Of a stretch of 64,000 nt of DNA, positions 56,526-64,000 are shown in pieces. The notes beneath the pieces are model-generated. The model ran no database searches, had not been told where the DNA came from, and was given only the letters and a program-made list of their open reading frames with translations. Position numbers and translations under genes: made by a program. Position 1 is the stretch's first letter. Every line of letters starts with the position of its first letter. Origin of the DNA: Tolypothrix sp. FACHB-123 (GTDB lineage Bacteria; Cyanobacteriota; Cyanobacteriia; Cyanobacteriales; Nostocaceae); assembly GCF_014697075.1 (NCBI RefSeq), contig NZ_JACJRE010000002.1, positions 186,001 to 250,000 on the forward strand, given 5' to 3'.

Positions 56526-57857
56526 TTAACTATAGTCTTGGCTGGAGGTATTTGCCATGACTTCTGGTAGTTGGAATTGTATCCATGCACCACCAGTTTC
56601 GGGGTGATTCATGGCTTTGATCCAGCCACCGTGGGCGAGAATAATTTGTTTGACTATTGCCAACCCTAAACCACTACCTACAATTGTAGTTGTCGAATTA
56701 GTATCTTGTACTTGATTACGTGCCCGTGCTTTATCCCCCCGGTAGAAGCGTTCAAAAACATGGGGTAAATCTGTTTGGGAAAAACCAACGCCAGAGTCAA
56801 TAATATCGATTTCTAAAGTGGGGGGAGTAGAATTGATACTTTGAGTATCTTCTGGTGATATTATTTTGGCTTGAATTTGAATAGTGGTGTCAGCAGGACT
56901 GTATTTAATACAGTTGTCTAGCAAGTTAAGAAAAACTTGATACATCCGCGAGCGATCTGCCTTAATTAAGACAGATTCTGTTTGTGAATAGCTCAGATTG
57001 AGATTTTGCCTTTGAGCTAGGGGTTCTAAACTTTCCCAAACAGAGGTAATGAGCGATCGCACTTCCACTGTTTCCGGATTTAATTGAATAGTTGGATCTG
57101 TTTCCATTTGAGTGAGATCTAACCAACCTTGTACCAAGTTAATCAAACGATCGACTTCTTGCATCAGGCGGTTAACCCAACGATTTAAAGGTGGTTCCAA
57201 GCGGTTTTGTAAAGTTTCCACAACCAAACGAATCGAAGTTAAGGGTGTTCTCAGTTCATGGGCTAGATCGGAAAAAGAACGCTCTCTGACTTGATTCATA
57301 TCTAGCAGCGGTTGGCAATTTTCCAAAAATACCCCCACTTGTCCCTTCGGTAAAGGGAAACTAGTTGCACGTAAAGCCAGAGACTTTACTTCTAACATTG
57401 CTGCCGCATTCTCAAAAGAGGGGTGAAACACCCACTCTTTCACCCTTGGTTGTTGACAATCTCGCGTTTGCTCAATTAAGCGGTCAAGTTCATAAGACCG
57501 CACTAACTCTAGTAATAATCGCACTTGTCCTGGTTGCCAGCGCTCTAGGTACAATATTTCCTTAGCTAATTTATTGCACCACAGCAGTTGATTTTCTTCA
57601 TCTACCTGCAAATATCCTAACGGTGCAACATTCAGCAGTTCTTGGTATGTTTCCAAAGTCTCCTGTAAATCCTGCCGTTTTTGCATAAGCACAGCAATTC
57701 TCTGCCGCAGACGGGGCATCAGCGGCAGTGCTATGTTGGAATAATGAGAATTTAAAGGTTTGAATATTCGCTTCAGGTAATGCTCCAGTTGTACCTGTTG
57801 CCATATCCAAAATCCAATGCCTAAGGCTAAACCCAGAGAAAATCCCAATAGAAACAT
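56526..57857 (-). CDS. sphS: Phosphate-sensing histidine kinase SphS
   Basis: The 443-residue sensor kinase has an N-terminal hydrophobic helix (residues 1-20), a PAS-like domain (YQELLNVAPLGYLQVDEENQLLWCNKLAKEIL), then DLAHELRTPLTSIRL with the phospho-His at 200 and an HATPase domain with N, G1 and G2 boxes (DNCIKYSP, DSGVGF, GSGLGLAIVKQI). The N-terminal membrane segment plus PAS is the SphS layout. Operon: sphR 53 bases before, phoU 30 bases after. Confidence 0.92.
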   Translation of the reverse strand: MFLLGFSLGLALGIGFWIWQQVQLEHYLKRIFKPLNSHYSNIALPLMPRLRQRIAVLMQKRQDLQETLETYQELLNVAPLGYLQVDEENQLLWCNKLAKEILYLERWQPGQVRLLLELVRSYELDRLIEQTRDCQQPRVKEWVFHPSFENAAAMLEVKSLALRATSFPLPKGQVGVFLENCQPLLDMNQVRERSFSDLAHELRTPLTSIRLVVETLQNRLEPPLNRWVNRLMQEVDRLINLVQGWLDLTQMETDPTIQLNPETVEVRSLITSVWESLEPLAQRQNLNLSYSQTESVLIKADRSRMYQVFLNLLDNCIKYSPADTTIQIQAKIISPEDTQSINSTPPTLEIDIIDSGVGFSQTDLPHVFERFYRGDKARARNQVQDTNSTTTIVGSGLGLAIVKQIILAHGGWIKAMNHPETGGAWIQFQLPEVMANTSSQDYS

Positions 57858-57910
57858 TTAAGTTATTAGTTGCTCGATCACAACTAAAAACTAACAATTA
57901 TCGTCCACAT

Positions 57911-58663
57911 TTATCCAAATCGATAGCCAAAACCTCTGACAGTCACAATATATTCGGGACGACTGGGGTCTAGCTCTAATTTTTCCCGCAACCAACGGAT
58001 GTGAACGTCAACGGTTTTACTGTCTCCCACAAAATCTGGCCCCCAGACTTGATCTAGCAGTTGTTCCCGCGACCACACCCGGCGCGCATAACTCATAAAT
58101 AGTTCTAGAAGTCGAAACTCTTTGGGGGAGAGATTTACCTCTTGACCGCGGACTAGAACCCTACACTCTTGTGGATTCAAGCTGACATCCTTGTACTTTA
58201 AAATCGGTAGTTGTGGCACAGTGCTGAAGCGTTGGCGACGTAGTAAAGCACGACAACGCGCAACTAATTCCCGCATACTAAAAGGTTTGGTTAGATAGTC
58301 ATCTGCACCCACCTCTAAACCGAGTACGCGGTCAGTTTCACTGCCTTTGGCACTAATCATTAAAATTGGTACTGGGTTGCCTTGATGACGCAGTAAGCGG
58401 CAAATATCTAATCCATTTATCTGTGGCAGCATTAAGTCAAGGATTACCAAGTCTAAGGACTCTTCCCCTGAGTTGGGTTCACAGTTTTTGAGATATTCTA
58501 CAGCTGCTCGCCCATCTGTGGTAGTTACTACCTCATAGCCTTCTTCCTCCAATGCTACAACTACCATTTCTCGGATTAGTTCTTCATCTTCGACTATGAG
58601 AATACGGCTGGTTTGCCCTATATCTGCTTTGGCAGAAAACTTGGTTGATTCACTGGTATACAT
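57911..58663 (-). CDS. sphR: Phosphate response regulator SphR (PhoB type)
   Basis: The 250-residue OmpR/PhoB-family regulator has a receiver domain with acidic pair VEDEE, phospho-Asp in LVILDLMLP at 76 and Lys in DDYLTKPFS, then a winged-helix domain (ECRVLVRGQEVNLSPKEFRLLELF ... VDVHIRWLREKLE...VRGFGYRFG). It activates PHO-box genes under phosphate starvation. The 20 residues before ILIVEDEE are longer than usual but in frame from a plausible ATG. First gene of the operon. Confidence 0.93.
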   Translation of the reverse strand: MYTSESTKFSAKADIGQTSRILIVEDEELIREMVVVALEEEGYEVVTTTDGRAAVEYLKNCEPNSGEESLDLVILDLMLPQINGLDICRLLRHQGNPVPILMISAKGSETDRVLGLEVGADDYLTKPFSMRELVARCRALLRRQRFSTVPQLPILKYKDVSLNPQECRVLVRGQEVNLSPKEFRLLELFMSYARRVWSREQLLDQVWGPDFVGDSKTVDVHIRWLREKLELDPSRPEYIVTVRGFGYRFG

Positions 58664-59139
58664 TAGATTAGTGTCACAAAAGGTTGGGTCTGTTCTGCGA
58701 TCGATATGGCAATTGGATCAATTATCTTGCTTGGATGTAGCTGCAATTCTACATCCGCTGGCTTCATTTATAAAACTTAACATCCGTAACATTACCCAAC
58801 TTATTATAAGTATCAACGCTACACCCTGCCAAGGATGTTTGCAGTAAATTTATATCTTGAAGTTTATCTATAACTACATTTGCATCTTGACAAGAATAAA
58901 TTCAATCTAGTACCATATTAGTACATAAATACTATCAAGCAAATAAAAAATACTTTACCCAGCAAAAGCAAGGATTGAAGGACACTTTCAAGAAGCAGTA
59001 AGTGCCTTTTGATTCTACCTTTCAGTATTTACACTGCGCTAAAAACGCTGATTTTTAGGCTACTCTGATGTCTGCATCGAGTATGTTTTGGTATGACTTG
59101 CTACTCGCTACATTGTTCCATTTTGACAGGAGTTGAAGT
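58664..59139. other. Divergent promoter region, sphR and coiled-coil pair
   Basis: Both flanking promoters should lie here. I looked for PHO-box direct repeats and found only one convincing unit (CTTAACAT near 58778), too weak to call. Confidence 0.4.
58978..59010 (+). terminator. Hairpin in the leader of the coiled-coil pair
   Basis: AAGG-CACTT and AAGTGCCTT form a stem (one bulged A) with a 12-base loop, followed by TT. It lies about 130 bases ahead of the first coiled-coil gene and has no gene upstream on this strand, so it could act as an attenuator or end a small leader RNA. Confidence 0.4.
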
Positions 59140-60123
59140 ATGACTACAGTTGCAGTCAAAGACAGCAAACAACAAATAGTACAAGCATTTCAACAAATTC
59201 TCGCAGAACGGAAAAAATTAGATTTAAAAATAGCTACGAAACAAGAGGAAGCAGAAAAGGCAAAAAATCAAGAAATCTTAGCTGCGGCTTCTACATATAC
59301 GGTAGATAGTATTGTTAAAGGTTTAGCTGATTTACAATTAGAATTTGGTAGCATTGTCACTTCTCTGTCAGAAAAATTAGCAAAAGAAACCGCTAAATTA
59401 GATGAATTAAATCGAGCTATAGAAATTGAAACTCAGCATTTACAAGAACTGCAACAAATCAGAATTGTCGCCGATGCTTTAGATATTTTAAATCAAGAGC
59501 ATCAAGAAAAGTTAAAGTTTTTAGAACAAGAAATATCTAGTAAGCGCGAAGCTTTAGAAAAAGAAATTACCATTAGGCGTAAAGAATGGCAAAAAGAACA
59601 AGCAGAATATGAAGAAGCTTTACAAGCTTACAATGAATTAATAGCGAAACAACGCAATACTGAAGCGGAAGAATATCAATATAAGTTAGAAACTACAAGA
59701 AAGCTAACTACAGATGCTTATGAAGCCAGAAAACGCAATTTAGAAAGAGAAATCCAAGAAAGCACTCAACAGAAAGAGAAAAATTGGACGGAACGAGAAA
59801 AAGTCCTGAATGTAAACCAGTCTCTATTTGCAGAAAACCAAAAGAAAATTGCGGCTTTCCCGACAGAGTTGGAAGAGGCTATTAAGAAAGCCAGAGAAGA
59901 AGCCATTAAAGAAACCAACCAAAAAGCTAAGGTTGAAGCTGATTTGTTTGAGAAAGAGTGGGAATCTAGCAAACAGAGTTACGAACTCAAAATTCAGTCT
60001 TTAGAAGAAACGATTAAAAAACAAACCGAGCAAATTGAAGGTATTACTACTCAATTGCAAACTGCATTAAAACAGGCTCAAGACTTAGCGATGAGAGCTT
60101 TTGATAGTTCTAATGCTAAATAG
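59140..60123 (+). CDS. lfiA: Coiled-coil filament-forming protein, probable LfiA
   Basis: The 327-residue protein is almost wholly predicted coiled coil (Glu, Lys, Gln and Ala heptads from about residue 75 to 310, with QEHQEKLKFLEQEI, REALEKEITIRRKEWQKE, EEYQYKLETTRKL), with a short free N-terminus and no membrane segment. It is a paralogue of the next gene: both share YT(V/I)(D/E)S(I/L)(V/A)K, then LQ.FGS and a Q.YELKIQSLEETI-like end. I recall Anabaena proteins Alr4504/Alr4505 (LfiA/LfiB), which form heteropolymeric filaments and are adjacent to sphR; gene order and layout match. The symbol rests on that. Confidence 0.7.
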   Translation: MTTVAVKDSKQQIVQAFQQILAERKKLDLKIATKQEEAEKAKNQEILAAASTYTVDSIVKGLADLQLEFGSIVTSLSEKLAKETAKLDELNRAIEIETQHLQELQQIRIVADALDILNQEHQEKLKFLEQEISSKREALEKEITIRRKEWQKEQAEYEEALQAYNELIAKQRNTEAEEYQYKLETTRKLTTDAYEARKRNLEREIQESTQQKEKNWTEREKVLNVNQSLFAENQKKIAAFPTELEEAIKKAREEAIKETNQKAKVEADLFEKEWESSKQSYELKIQSLEETIKKQTEQIEGITTQLQTALKQAQDLAMRAFDSSNAK

Positions 60124-60165
60124 AAATTAATTGAAAAGTGATTTTGTAAATAATGGAGGGTTGTT

Positions 60166-61257
60166 GTGGTAGCGAAAAAACCAACTGATAAGAGTACTAA
60201 AGCGGAAATTCTTCAGGCTTATGAAGAGTTAGCCAAAGAAGCAGCATCTGTAAAAACGCAACTGAATCAAGTTTTGAAAGAAAACCAATCTCTAAGCCAA
60301 TCTTCTAGTAAAGATAAGCCCAAAATAGAACCAAAAACTACTATGAATCAGCCATCTACTGTACAACAAAAAATGAATTATACCATTGAAAGCTTGGCTA
60401 AAATTCAATTGGGCTTTGGTAGTGCGGCAAATGAATTATCTGAACAGCTAACGACACAAGCATCGAAATTAGGAGAAATTAGAGAAAATGTAGAGAAAGA
60501 AGTTCAAGAATTAAAGCAACTACATAATTTAGAAATTACTGCTGATATTTTGGATAATCTGATTGCTAGTTATGAAGATAATTCTAAGAATTATCAAGAA
60601 GAATTTAGCCAACAGAAGGAAGTTTTATTTCAAGAGTTAGATGAACAAAGAAAAACTTGGCTTAAAGAACAAGATGAAAATCATCGATTAGTCAAAGAAC
60701 GAGATGAAAATCTCAAGAAAACTCGCCAAAGAGATGAAGCAGAATATAAATATAATTTAGAACTTCAGCGCAAGTTGACGCAAGATGAATATGAACAACA
60801 GCAAAAAGGGCTAAATAAACAATTAGAAGAATTCCAGCAAGAAACAGAGAAAGCTTGGGCGGAAAAGGAAAAAACAATTGCAGAACGAGAAAAGCAATTT
60901 GAAGAGTCTAAAGCAAAAGTAGAAGCATTTCCTAAAGAGAAAGAAACCGCAATTAAAAAAGCCACGGAAGAAGGTAAGGGAATTGCTTACTATCAAGCTA
61001 AAGTTAAATCAGATTTGTACAATAAGGAAGTTGAAGGACAAAAGCGTTTTTACGAACAGAGATTACAGTCTCTAGAGCAGACTATTAGTAATCAAGATAA
61101 TCGTCTGGAAAACCTTTCTAAACAACTTGAATCTGCTCTCAAACAAGTGCAAGATTTAGCAGTTAAAGCTATTGAAGGGACTGCGAATGTTAATTCTTAT
61201 CAAGCGATTAAAGAAATTGCTTTAGAACAGGCGAAAAGTCAGGTAAAGAATAAATAA
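60166..61257 (+). CDS. lfiB: Coiled-coil filament-forming protein, probable LfiB
   Basis: The 363-residue second member of the tandem pair starts at GTG 60166 with GGAGGG a few bases ahead. The N-terminal 70 residues are Lys, Ser and Gln rich; then coiled coil dominates (EVQELKQLHNLEITADILDNL; RDEAEYKYNLELQRKLTQDEYEQQQKGL; AKVEAFPKEKETAIKKA; RFYEQRLQSLEQTISNQ). Residues shared with the first protein at equal positions show that they are paralogues. If it is LfiB it forms filaments only together with LfiA. A strong hairpin follows at 61293. Confidence 0.7.
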   Translation: MVAKKPTDKSTKAEILQAYEELAKEAASVKTQLNQVLKENQSLSQSSSKDKPKIEPKTTMNQPSTVQQKMNYTIESLAKIQLGFGSAANELSEQLTTQASKLGEIRENVEKEVQELKQLHNLEITADILDNLIASYEDNSKNYQEEFSQQKEVLFQELDEQRKTWLKEQDENHRLVKERDENLKKTRQRDEAEYKYNLELQRKLTQDEYEQQQKGLNKQLEEFQQETEKAWAEKEKTIAEREKQFEESKAKVEAFPKEKETAIKKATEEGKGIAYYQAKVKSDLYNKEVEGQKRFYEQRLQSLEQTISNQDNRLENLSKQLESALKQVQDLAVKAIEGTANVNSYQAIKEIALEQAKSQVKNK

Positions 61258-61292
61258 ACTATTCTGCTCTTAAGTGACAAAATCCATCGTGA

Positions 61293-61322
61293 GGGCTGTT
61301 AACACTTGACAGTTAACAGCCC
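61293..61322. terminator. 11-bp inverted repeat after lfiB
   Basis: GGGCTGTTAAC and GTTAACAGCCC are perfect complements around an 8-base loop, 35 bases after the coiled-coil operon. The T run is missing, but the stem strength and place fit an intrinsic terminator or mRNA 3' end. Confidence 0.65.
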
Positions 61323-61805
61323 ATATAAGTAGTTATGTAATTTAGACAAGCATTAGTACTTACAGCTATTTTCAGGTAAATAGACAACGCTGTAGGGAAC
61401 ATCGACAATCTTTTGCTATATACAATAATTTTACTGGTGGCGTGCCCCTACGACAGATGTGGTTCAAATAGGTGAAAACTGCTGTAACAGCATATTATGT
61501 TGGGTTTCGTTCCTAAACCCAACCTACACAGGTGAGGATTTTTGAGGCTAATTGAAATTCTAGACTTGTAGTTTTGTGAATACAATAAATGTAGAAAGCC
61601 AGTCTAGTTAATTGATTTTTCCTTCATTATTAATGATGATGAGTTAGTAGTCAGCAGTTTATTTTTGCCTAATTTGAGGTTAAATGACTGACTAGAGAAT
61701 TCTATACCCATCATCATTAATGCTGATGGTTTTTCTGTAAATACTATATTGCTGCAAACTCTAGATAGACAATTGGGAATACAAATAATTTATCTACAAT
61801 CAGAT
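61323..61805. other. Intergenic region with palindromes
   Basis: No protein gene. CATCATCATTAAT occurs in inverted copies (61625-61641 region and 61709-61721). The second copy belongs to a near-perfect palindrome CCATCA.CATTAATG.TGATGG at 61708-61729 followed by TTTTTCT, which looks like a terminator for an unseen plus-strand transcript. Confidence 0.5.
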
Positions 61806-61922
61806 TTATTGATCTCTTTTAGGTGGAATTCCATTATCCATTGGTTTTTTTCTACCTGGTGTTTGACGATCTTGATTTTTTTGATTGGCTGATTGCTGGG
61901 ATTTGTTTGCTTTATTGGACAT
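61806..61922 (-). CDS. Small basic protein (38 aa), tentative
   Basis: From ATG 61922 the minus strand encodes MSNKANKSQQSANQKNQDRQTPGRKKP, then MDNGIPPKRDQ and a stop. It is hydrophilic and rich in Lys, Gln, Asn and Pro, probably disordered. AGGGTT lies about 7 bases before the ATG. A composition so consistently polar and free of rare codons is unlike random AT-rich spacer, but there is no known family I can name. Confidence 0.4.
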   Translation of the reverse strand: MSNKANKSQQSANQKNQDRQTPGRKKPMDNGIPPKRDQ

Positions 61923-62257
61923 GATTTTAACCCTGTGAAGAATGTGTAATTTGTCTACAGTTTTAATCTACATGATATGTCAGGTTATTTCCGCAAAATA
62001 TTTTAAGGGTTTATAATTTACTCAAATAAAAATAGCTAATTCTCAATTTTCTTAGGTTGTATGATTTCAGACGATGAAAATGCTTGTAATTCAGGCTTTG
62101 CCGGGATGAGAAGCAAAGCATAGAATGAGCCATAAAATTAAGTTTGTAACATAAATTCAAAAAAAAAGAGACGCCTTATGATTGTACGTCCCTAGAACAG
62201 AGGAAACCCATTACTTATTAAAAATAAAATTGAAAATAAAATTAAAAAATTTAAAAA

Positions 62258-62395
62258 TTAATGTTTAAAAACTCTCACAAATAGAAACTTAGTTTGTTGT
62301 ATCAAGCTTTTGAGGTTGCTGTTAAACCTAATAGCGCCAGGTTCAGTTTTGCTTGGCTTACCAATTTTGGGAGGTTTGGGACGAGGACGTTTCAT
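62258..62395 (-). CDS. Small basic protein (45 aa), tentative
   Basis: The minus-strand frame reads MKRPRPKPPKIGKPSKTEPGAIRF, then NSNLKSLIQQTKFLFVRVFKH. The Pro/Lys-rich first half looks protein-like; the second half looks like translated AT-rich spacer, so the true end may lie elsewhere. No ribosome site is convincing. Only tentative. Confidence 0.25.
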   Translation of the reverse strand: MKRPRPKPPKIGKPSKTEPGAIRFNSNLKSLIQQTKFLFVRVFKH

Positions 62396-62489
62396 TGGAC
62401 ACAATGATTGATGCTTAACTCGCTACACATTGGACTACAAGGGTATAAATTATGAATCCGGAAAATTTAAAGTAAATGAGGTACGCGCT

Positions 62490-62534
62490 TCGGGGCATGG
62501 CAGCGTCGGGGCATGGCAGTGCCACTGCCCCTAC
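62490..62534. repeat. GGGGCATGGCAG direct repeat with GCCCCTACA end
   Basis: TCGGGGCATGGCAG occurs twice in tandem, followed by TGCCACTGCCCCTACA, which folds back on it. It shares the GTAGGGGC/GCCCCTAC signature with 22244, 27930 and 45112. Confidence 0.6.
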
Positions 62535-62603
62535 AATCAACGATAATATGTACCTCAGCAACTGGCAATCTGCTGTATCTGTTTTTAGAGAGGAGAGGAC
62601 ATG

Positions 62604-63377
62604 TTAAGCAAATGAGGAGAAATCCAGATTGGGGGGAATATCTTGAATACGTCCAGGGCCGATCGCACGTAATGCTTCTTTAAGGTCAACATCGCCAGTA
62701 TACAAGGCACGACCAACAATTACACCAGTTACACCTTGGGGTTCTAAAGCTAATAAGCTCAATAAGTCGGTAACAGAACTGACACCACCAGAAGCTATGA
62801 CTGGAATTGAAATTGTACTAGCGAGTTCTCGCAATGCTTCTATATTGGGGCCGGAGAGTGTACCATCACGATGGATATCGGTGTAAATAATGGCTGCTGC
62901 TCCCAATTCTTGCATTTGTACGGCTAGTTGGGTAGCTAAAACTTCTGAGGTTTCTAACCAACCGCGAGTGGCTACGAGTCCGTTACGTGCGTCAATGCCA
63001 ATAATAATCTGTCTGGGGAATTCTTGGCAGAGTTGCTGGACTAACTGGGGTTGTTCTACGGCGACAGTTCCGAGAATCGCCCGTTGTACGCCTGTATTAA
63101 ATAGCTGCTGAACGCTGGTGCGATCGCGCAATCCCCCACCAACTTGAATGGGTACGGATACAGCTTGCGCGATCGCCTCAATTGCGGCTAAATTGACAAT
63201 CTTACCGGCTTTGGCTCCATCAAGATCCACCACATGTAGCCTAGATGCACCATGATCTACCCATTGTTTAGCAACATCAGCCGGGTTCTCGCTAAAAACT
63301 TGCGAGCGATCGTAGTCCCCCTGATAAAGTCTTACACAGCGCCCTGCTAATAAATCAATTGCTGGAATTACATCCAT
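62604..63377 (-). CDS. hisA: HisA, phosphoribosylformimino-5-aminoimidazole carboxamide ribotide isomerase
   Basis: The 257-residue TIM-barrel isomerase of histidine biosynthesis has catalytic Asp 8 ([20 protein letters not shown]) and Asp 129 ([10 protein letters not shown]), plus phosphate loops IQVGGGLRD and VIASGGVSS. Length is standard. It carries out the Amadori-type isomerisation of ProFAR to PRFAR. The DUF3593/DUF2499 genes lie 31 bases upstream on the same strand and may be co-transcribed. Confidence 0.97.
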   Translation of the reverse strand: MDVIPAIDLLAGRCVRLYQGDYDRSQVFSENPADVAKQWVDHGASRLHVVDLDGAKAGKIVNLAAIEAIAQAVSVPIQVGGGLRDRTSVQQLFNTGVQRAILGTVAVEQPQLVQQLCQEFPRQIIIGIDARNGLVATRGWLETSEVLATQLAVQMQELGAAAIIYTDIHRDGTLSGPNIEALRELASTISIPVIASGGVSSVTDLLSLLALEPQGVTGVIVGRALYTGDVDLKEALRAIGPGRIQDIPPNLDFSSFA

Positions 63378-63408
63378 TTACCTTGTCCTCAATCCAATCC
63401 AAAGCTAG

Positions 63409-63723
63409 CTATAAGTGGTTTTTCTCTGTGGCAATTTTCTGTTTTAATTGCTTTACAGCTTGCCAAAAACCTAACACGATCAGAATATTCGCCAGAGTCA
63501 AAAACACTTCTGCACCACCGTGCAACCAATCGACATTGGCTAAAGCTTTACCATAATGTACTTTGGCATAAATTCCAGCTGGGATGGTAACACCGACAAA
63601 CACTAAAGTGCCGTAAAATCCATACAAAGCCAAACGTGGCATTTGTTGACTGCGGCTGATAAACCACAAGAAACCCAAGTAAGGAAATAGTGACAGGGCA
63701 AAAAGGGCGTCTTTTGAGATCAT
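63409..63723 (-). CDS. DUF3593 family membrane protein
   Basis: The 104-residue protein has three hydrophobic helices (FALSLFPYLGFLWFIS; LALYGFYGTLVFVGVTIPAGIYA; VFLTLANILIVLGFW), matching DUF3593 of cyanobacteria and plastids. HYGKALANVDWLHGGAE is the conserved linker. The start overlaps the stop of the preceding DUF2499 gene by ATGA. These two families usually occur together, so they probably form a complex; function unknown. Confidence 0.85.
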   Translation of the reverse strand: MISKDALFALSLFPYLGFLWFISRSQQMPRLALYGFYGTLVFVGVTIPAGIYAKVHYGKALANVDWLHGGAEVFLTLANILIVLGFWQAVKQLKQKIATEKNHL

Positions 63724-64000
63724 CGCTCTGATTTGATAGGTTGGGCTGCAACAGAATCTATTCCCTTATGGGCAGATTTGGCAGAACGCCAAATCCATAC
63801 CGCAGCTGCCCAAAGGGTAAAATTACCAACTAAGGTCATGGTAGCTTGAAGCGTTACCAGCCATTCTAAAGATTCTGGATTGTCGAAATAATGCCAAGTG
63901 CAAGCACACATGGCACTGACTAAAGCAGGTAACATGGCAAAGGATAATCCCCACCAAGTCCGGTTACCAGTGAGTTCGCCGTAAGTCCAGATTAACCAAA
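63720..64000 (-). CDS. DUF2499 family membrane protein, 5' end outside window
   Basis: The frame is open to the window edge, reading LWLIWTYGELTGNRTWWGLSFAMLPALVSAMCACTWHYFDN, then ESLEWLVTLQATMTLVGNFTLWAAAVWIWRS. This is the C-terminal 93 or so residues of a DUF2499 protein; the start lies to the right of the window. The Met at 63935 is internal. It is the first gene of a DUF2499/DUF3593 pair, overlapping by four bases. Confidence 0.85.
   Translation of the reverse strand, partial: WLIWTYGELTGNRTWWGLSFAMLPALVSAMCACTWHYFDNPESLEWLVTLQATMTLVGNFTLWAAAVWIWRSAKSAHKGIDSVAAQPIKSER

Noticed and set aside
57598-57897. Minus-strand 99-codon frame inside sphS
   Set aside because: Shadow of the sphS coding frame.
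58664-58860. PHO boxes between sphR and the coiled-coil genes
   Set aside because: Only one unit resembles the consensus; direct repeats with proper spacing are missing.
1-64000. tRNA, rRNA, CRISPR arrays and complete insertion sequences
   Set aside because: Looked for T-loop motifs, regular repeat-spacer patterns and transposase motifs; none convincing.

Overview
The window is chromosomal DNA of a filamentous, probably heterocyst-forming cyanobacterium of the Nostoc/Anabaena type. The evidence is the dense scatter of the HIP1 octamer GCGATCGC, short tandem heptanucleotide repeats in many spacers, photosynthetic genes (psb27, ndhD, ndhF, rbcR), a cyanobacterial type of SLH/OprB porin, and a local gene order (phoU, sphS, sphR followed by two coiled-coil genes) that I recall from Anabaena sp. 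PCC 7120. Most genes are ordinary housekeeping genes with intact catalytic motifs. No tRNA, rRNA, CRISPR array, prophage or complete insertion sequence was recognised.

Layout. 0.3-2.8 kb: cobalt/nickel ECF importer (cbiM with a fused PDGLE domain, cbiQ, cbiO). 2.8-10.1 kb: lipoprotein, DUF1361 membrane protein, a baeRF gene interrupted by an in-frame stop, a PEP-synthase-like enzyme, MgtC. 10.3-19.3 kb: recF, a P-type Ca2+ ATPase, a propeller/transglutaminase protein, a PD-(D/E)XK nuclease divergent from a phosphohexomutase, LapA. 19.3-23.9 kb: accessory block with a DUF262/DUF1524 (GmrSD-like) restriction protein, a DUF433/DUF5615 toxin-antitoxin pair, an orphan BrnA antitoxin and a Uma2 nuclease. 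24-33.3 kb: ndhD and ndhF on the minus strand, separated by a 2.3-kb patch of intact and decayed toxin-antitoxin genes and a truncated kinase; then thioredoxin, an NnrU-like protein and the divergent rbcR. 33.4-37.5 kb: a repeat-rich spacer, a Ser/Thr kinase, a PstS-like protein and a decayed PstS-like copy. 37.6-46.7 kb: a Crp-family regulator, a stand-alone DALR domain, a HAD phosphatase, polA, an alpha/beta hydrolase and a GHL10-type glycosidase. 47.3-54.8 kb: psb27, cofH, a ruined GT39 gene beside an intact GT2-GtrA gene, DUF3318, a Cys-rich small protein, the porin and a Crp-family regulator. 55.8-61.3 kb: sphR-sphS-phoU phosphate signalling, divergent from two tandem coiled-coil genes (probable lfiA/lfiB). 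62.2-64 kb: hisA and the overlapping DUF3593/DUF2499 pair cut by the window edge.

How the genes work together. The first three form an importer operon. NdhD and NdhF are subunits of NDH-1 and probably share regulation with their conserved neighbours. SphS/SphR/PhoU is a phosphate-sensing operon. The coiled-coil pair probably builds a cytoskeletal heteropolymer. The toxin-antitoxin modules sit where the chromosome tolerates insertion and decay.

The most useful second looks are: the in-frame ochre stop in the baeRF gene (4760); the frameshifted small ORF whose stop overlaps the ndhF start (30062-30272); the decay patch inside the ndhD-ndhF neighbourhood; the HIP1-free restriction/TA block; the PstS-like pseudogene; the MITE-like element at 45080-45180; and hairpins with no obvious upstream gene that may mark small RNAs or leaders. 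Nothing seen amounts to a clearly unprecedented multi-gene system. The coiled-coil pair and the kinase/PstS-like pair are the closest to under-described biology.
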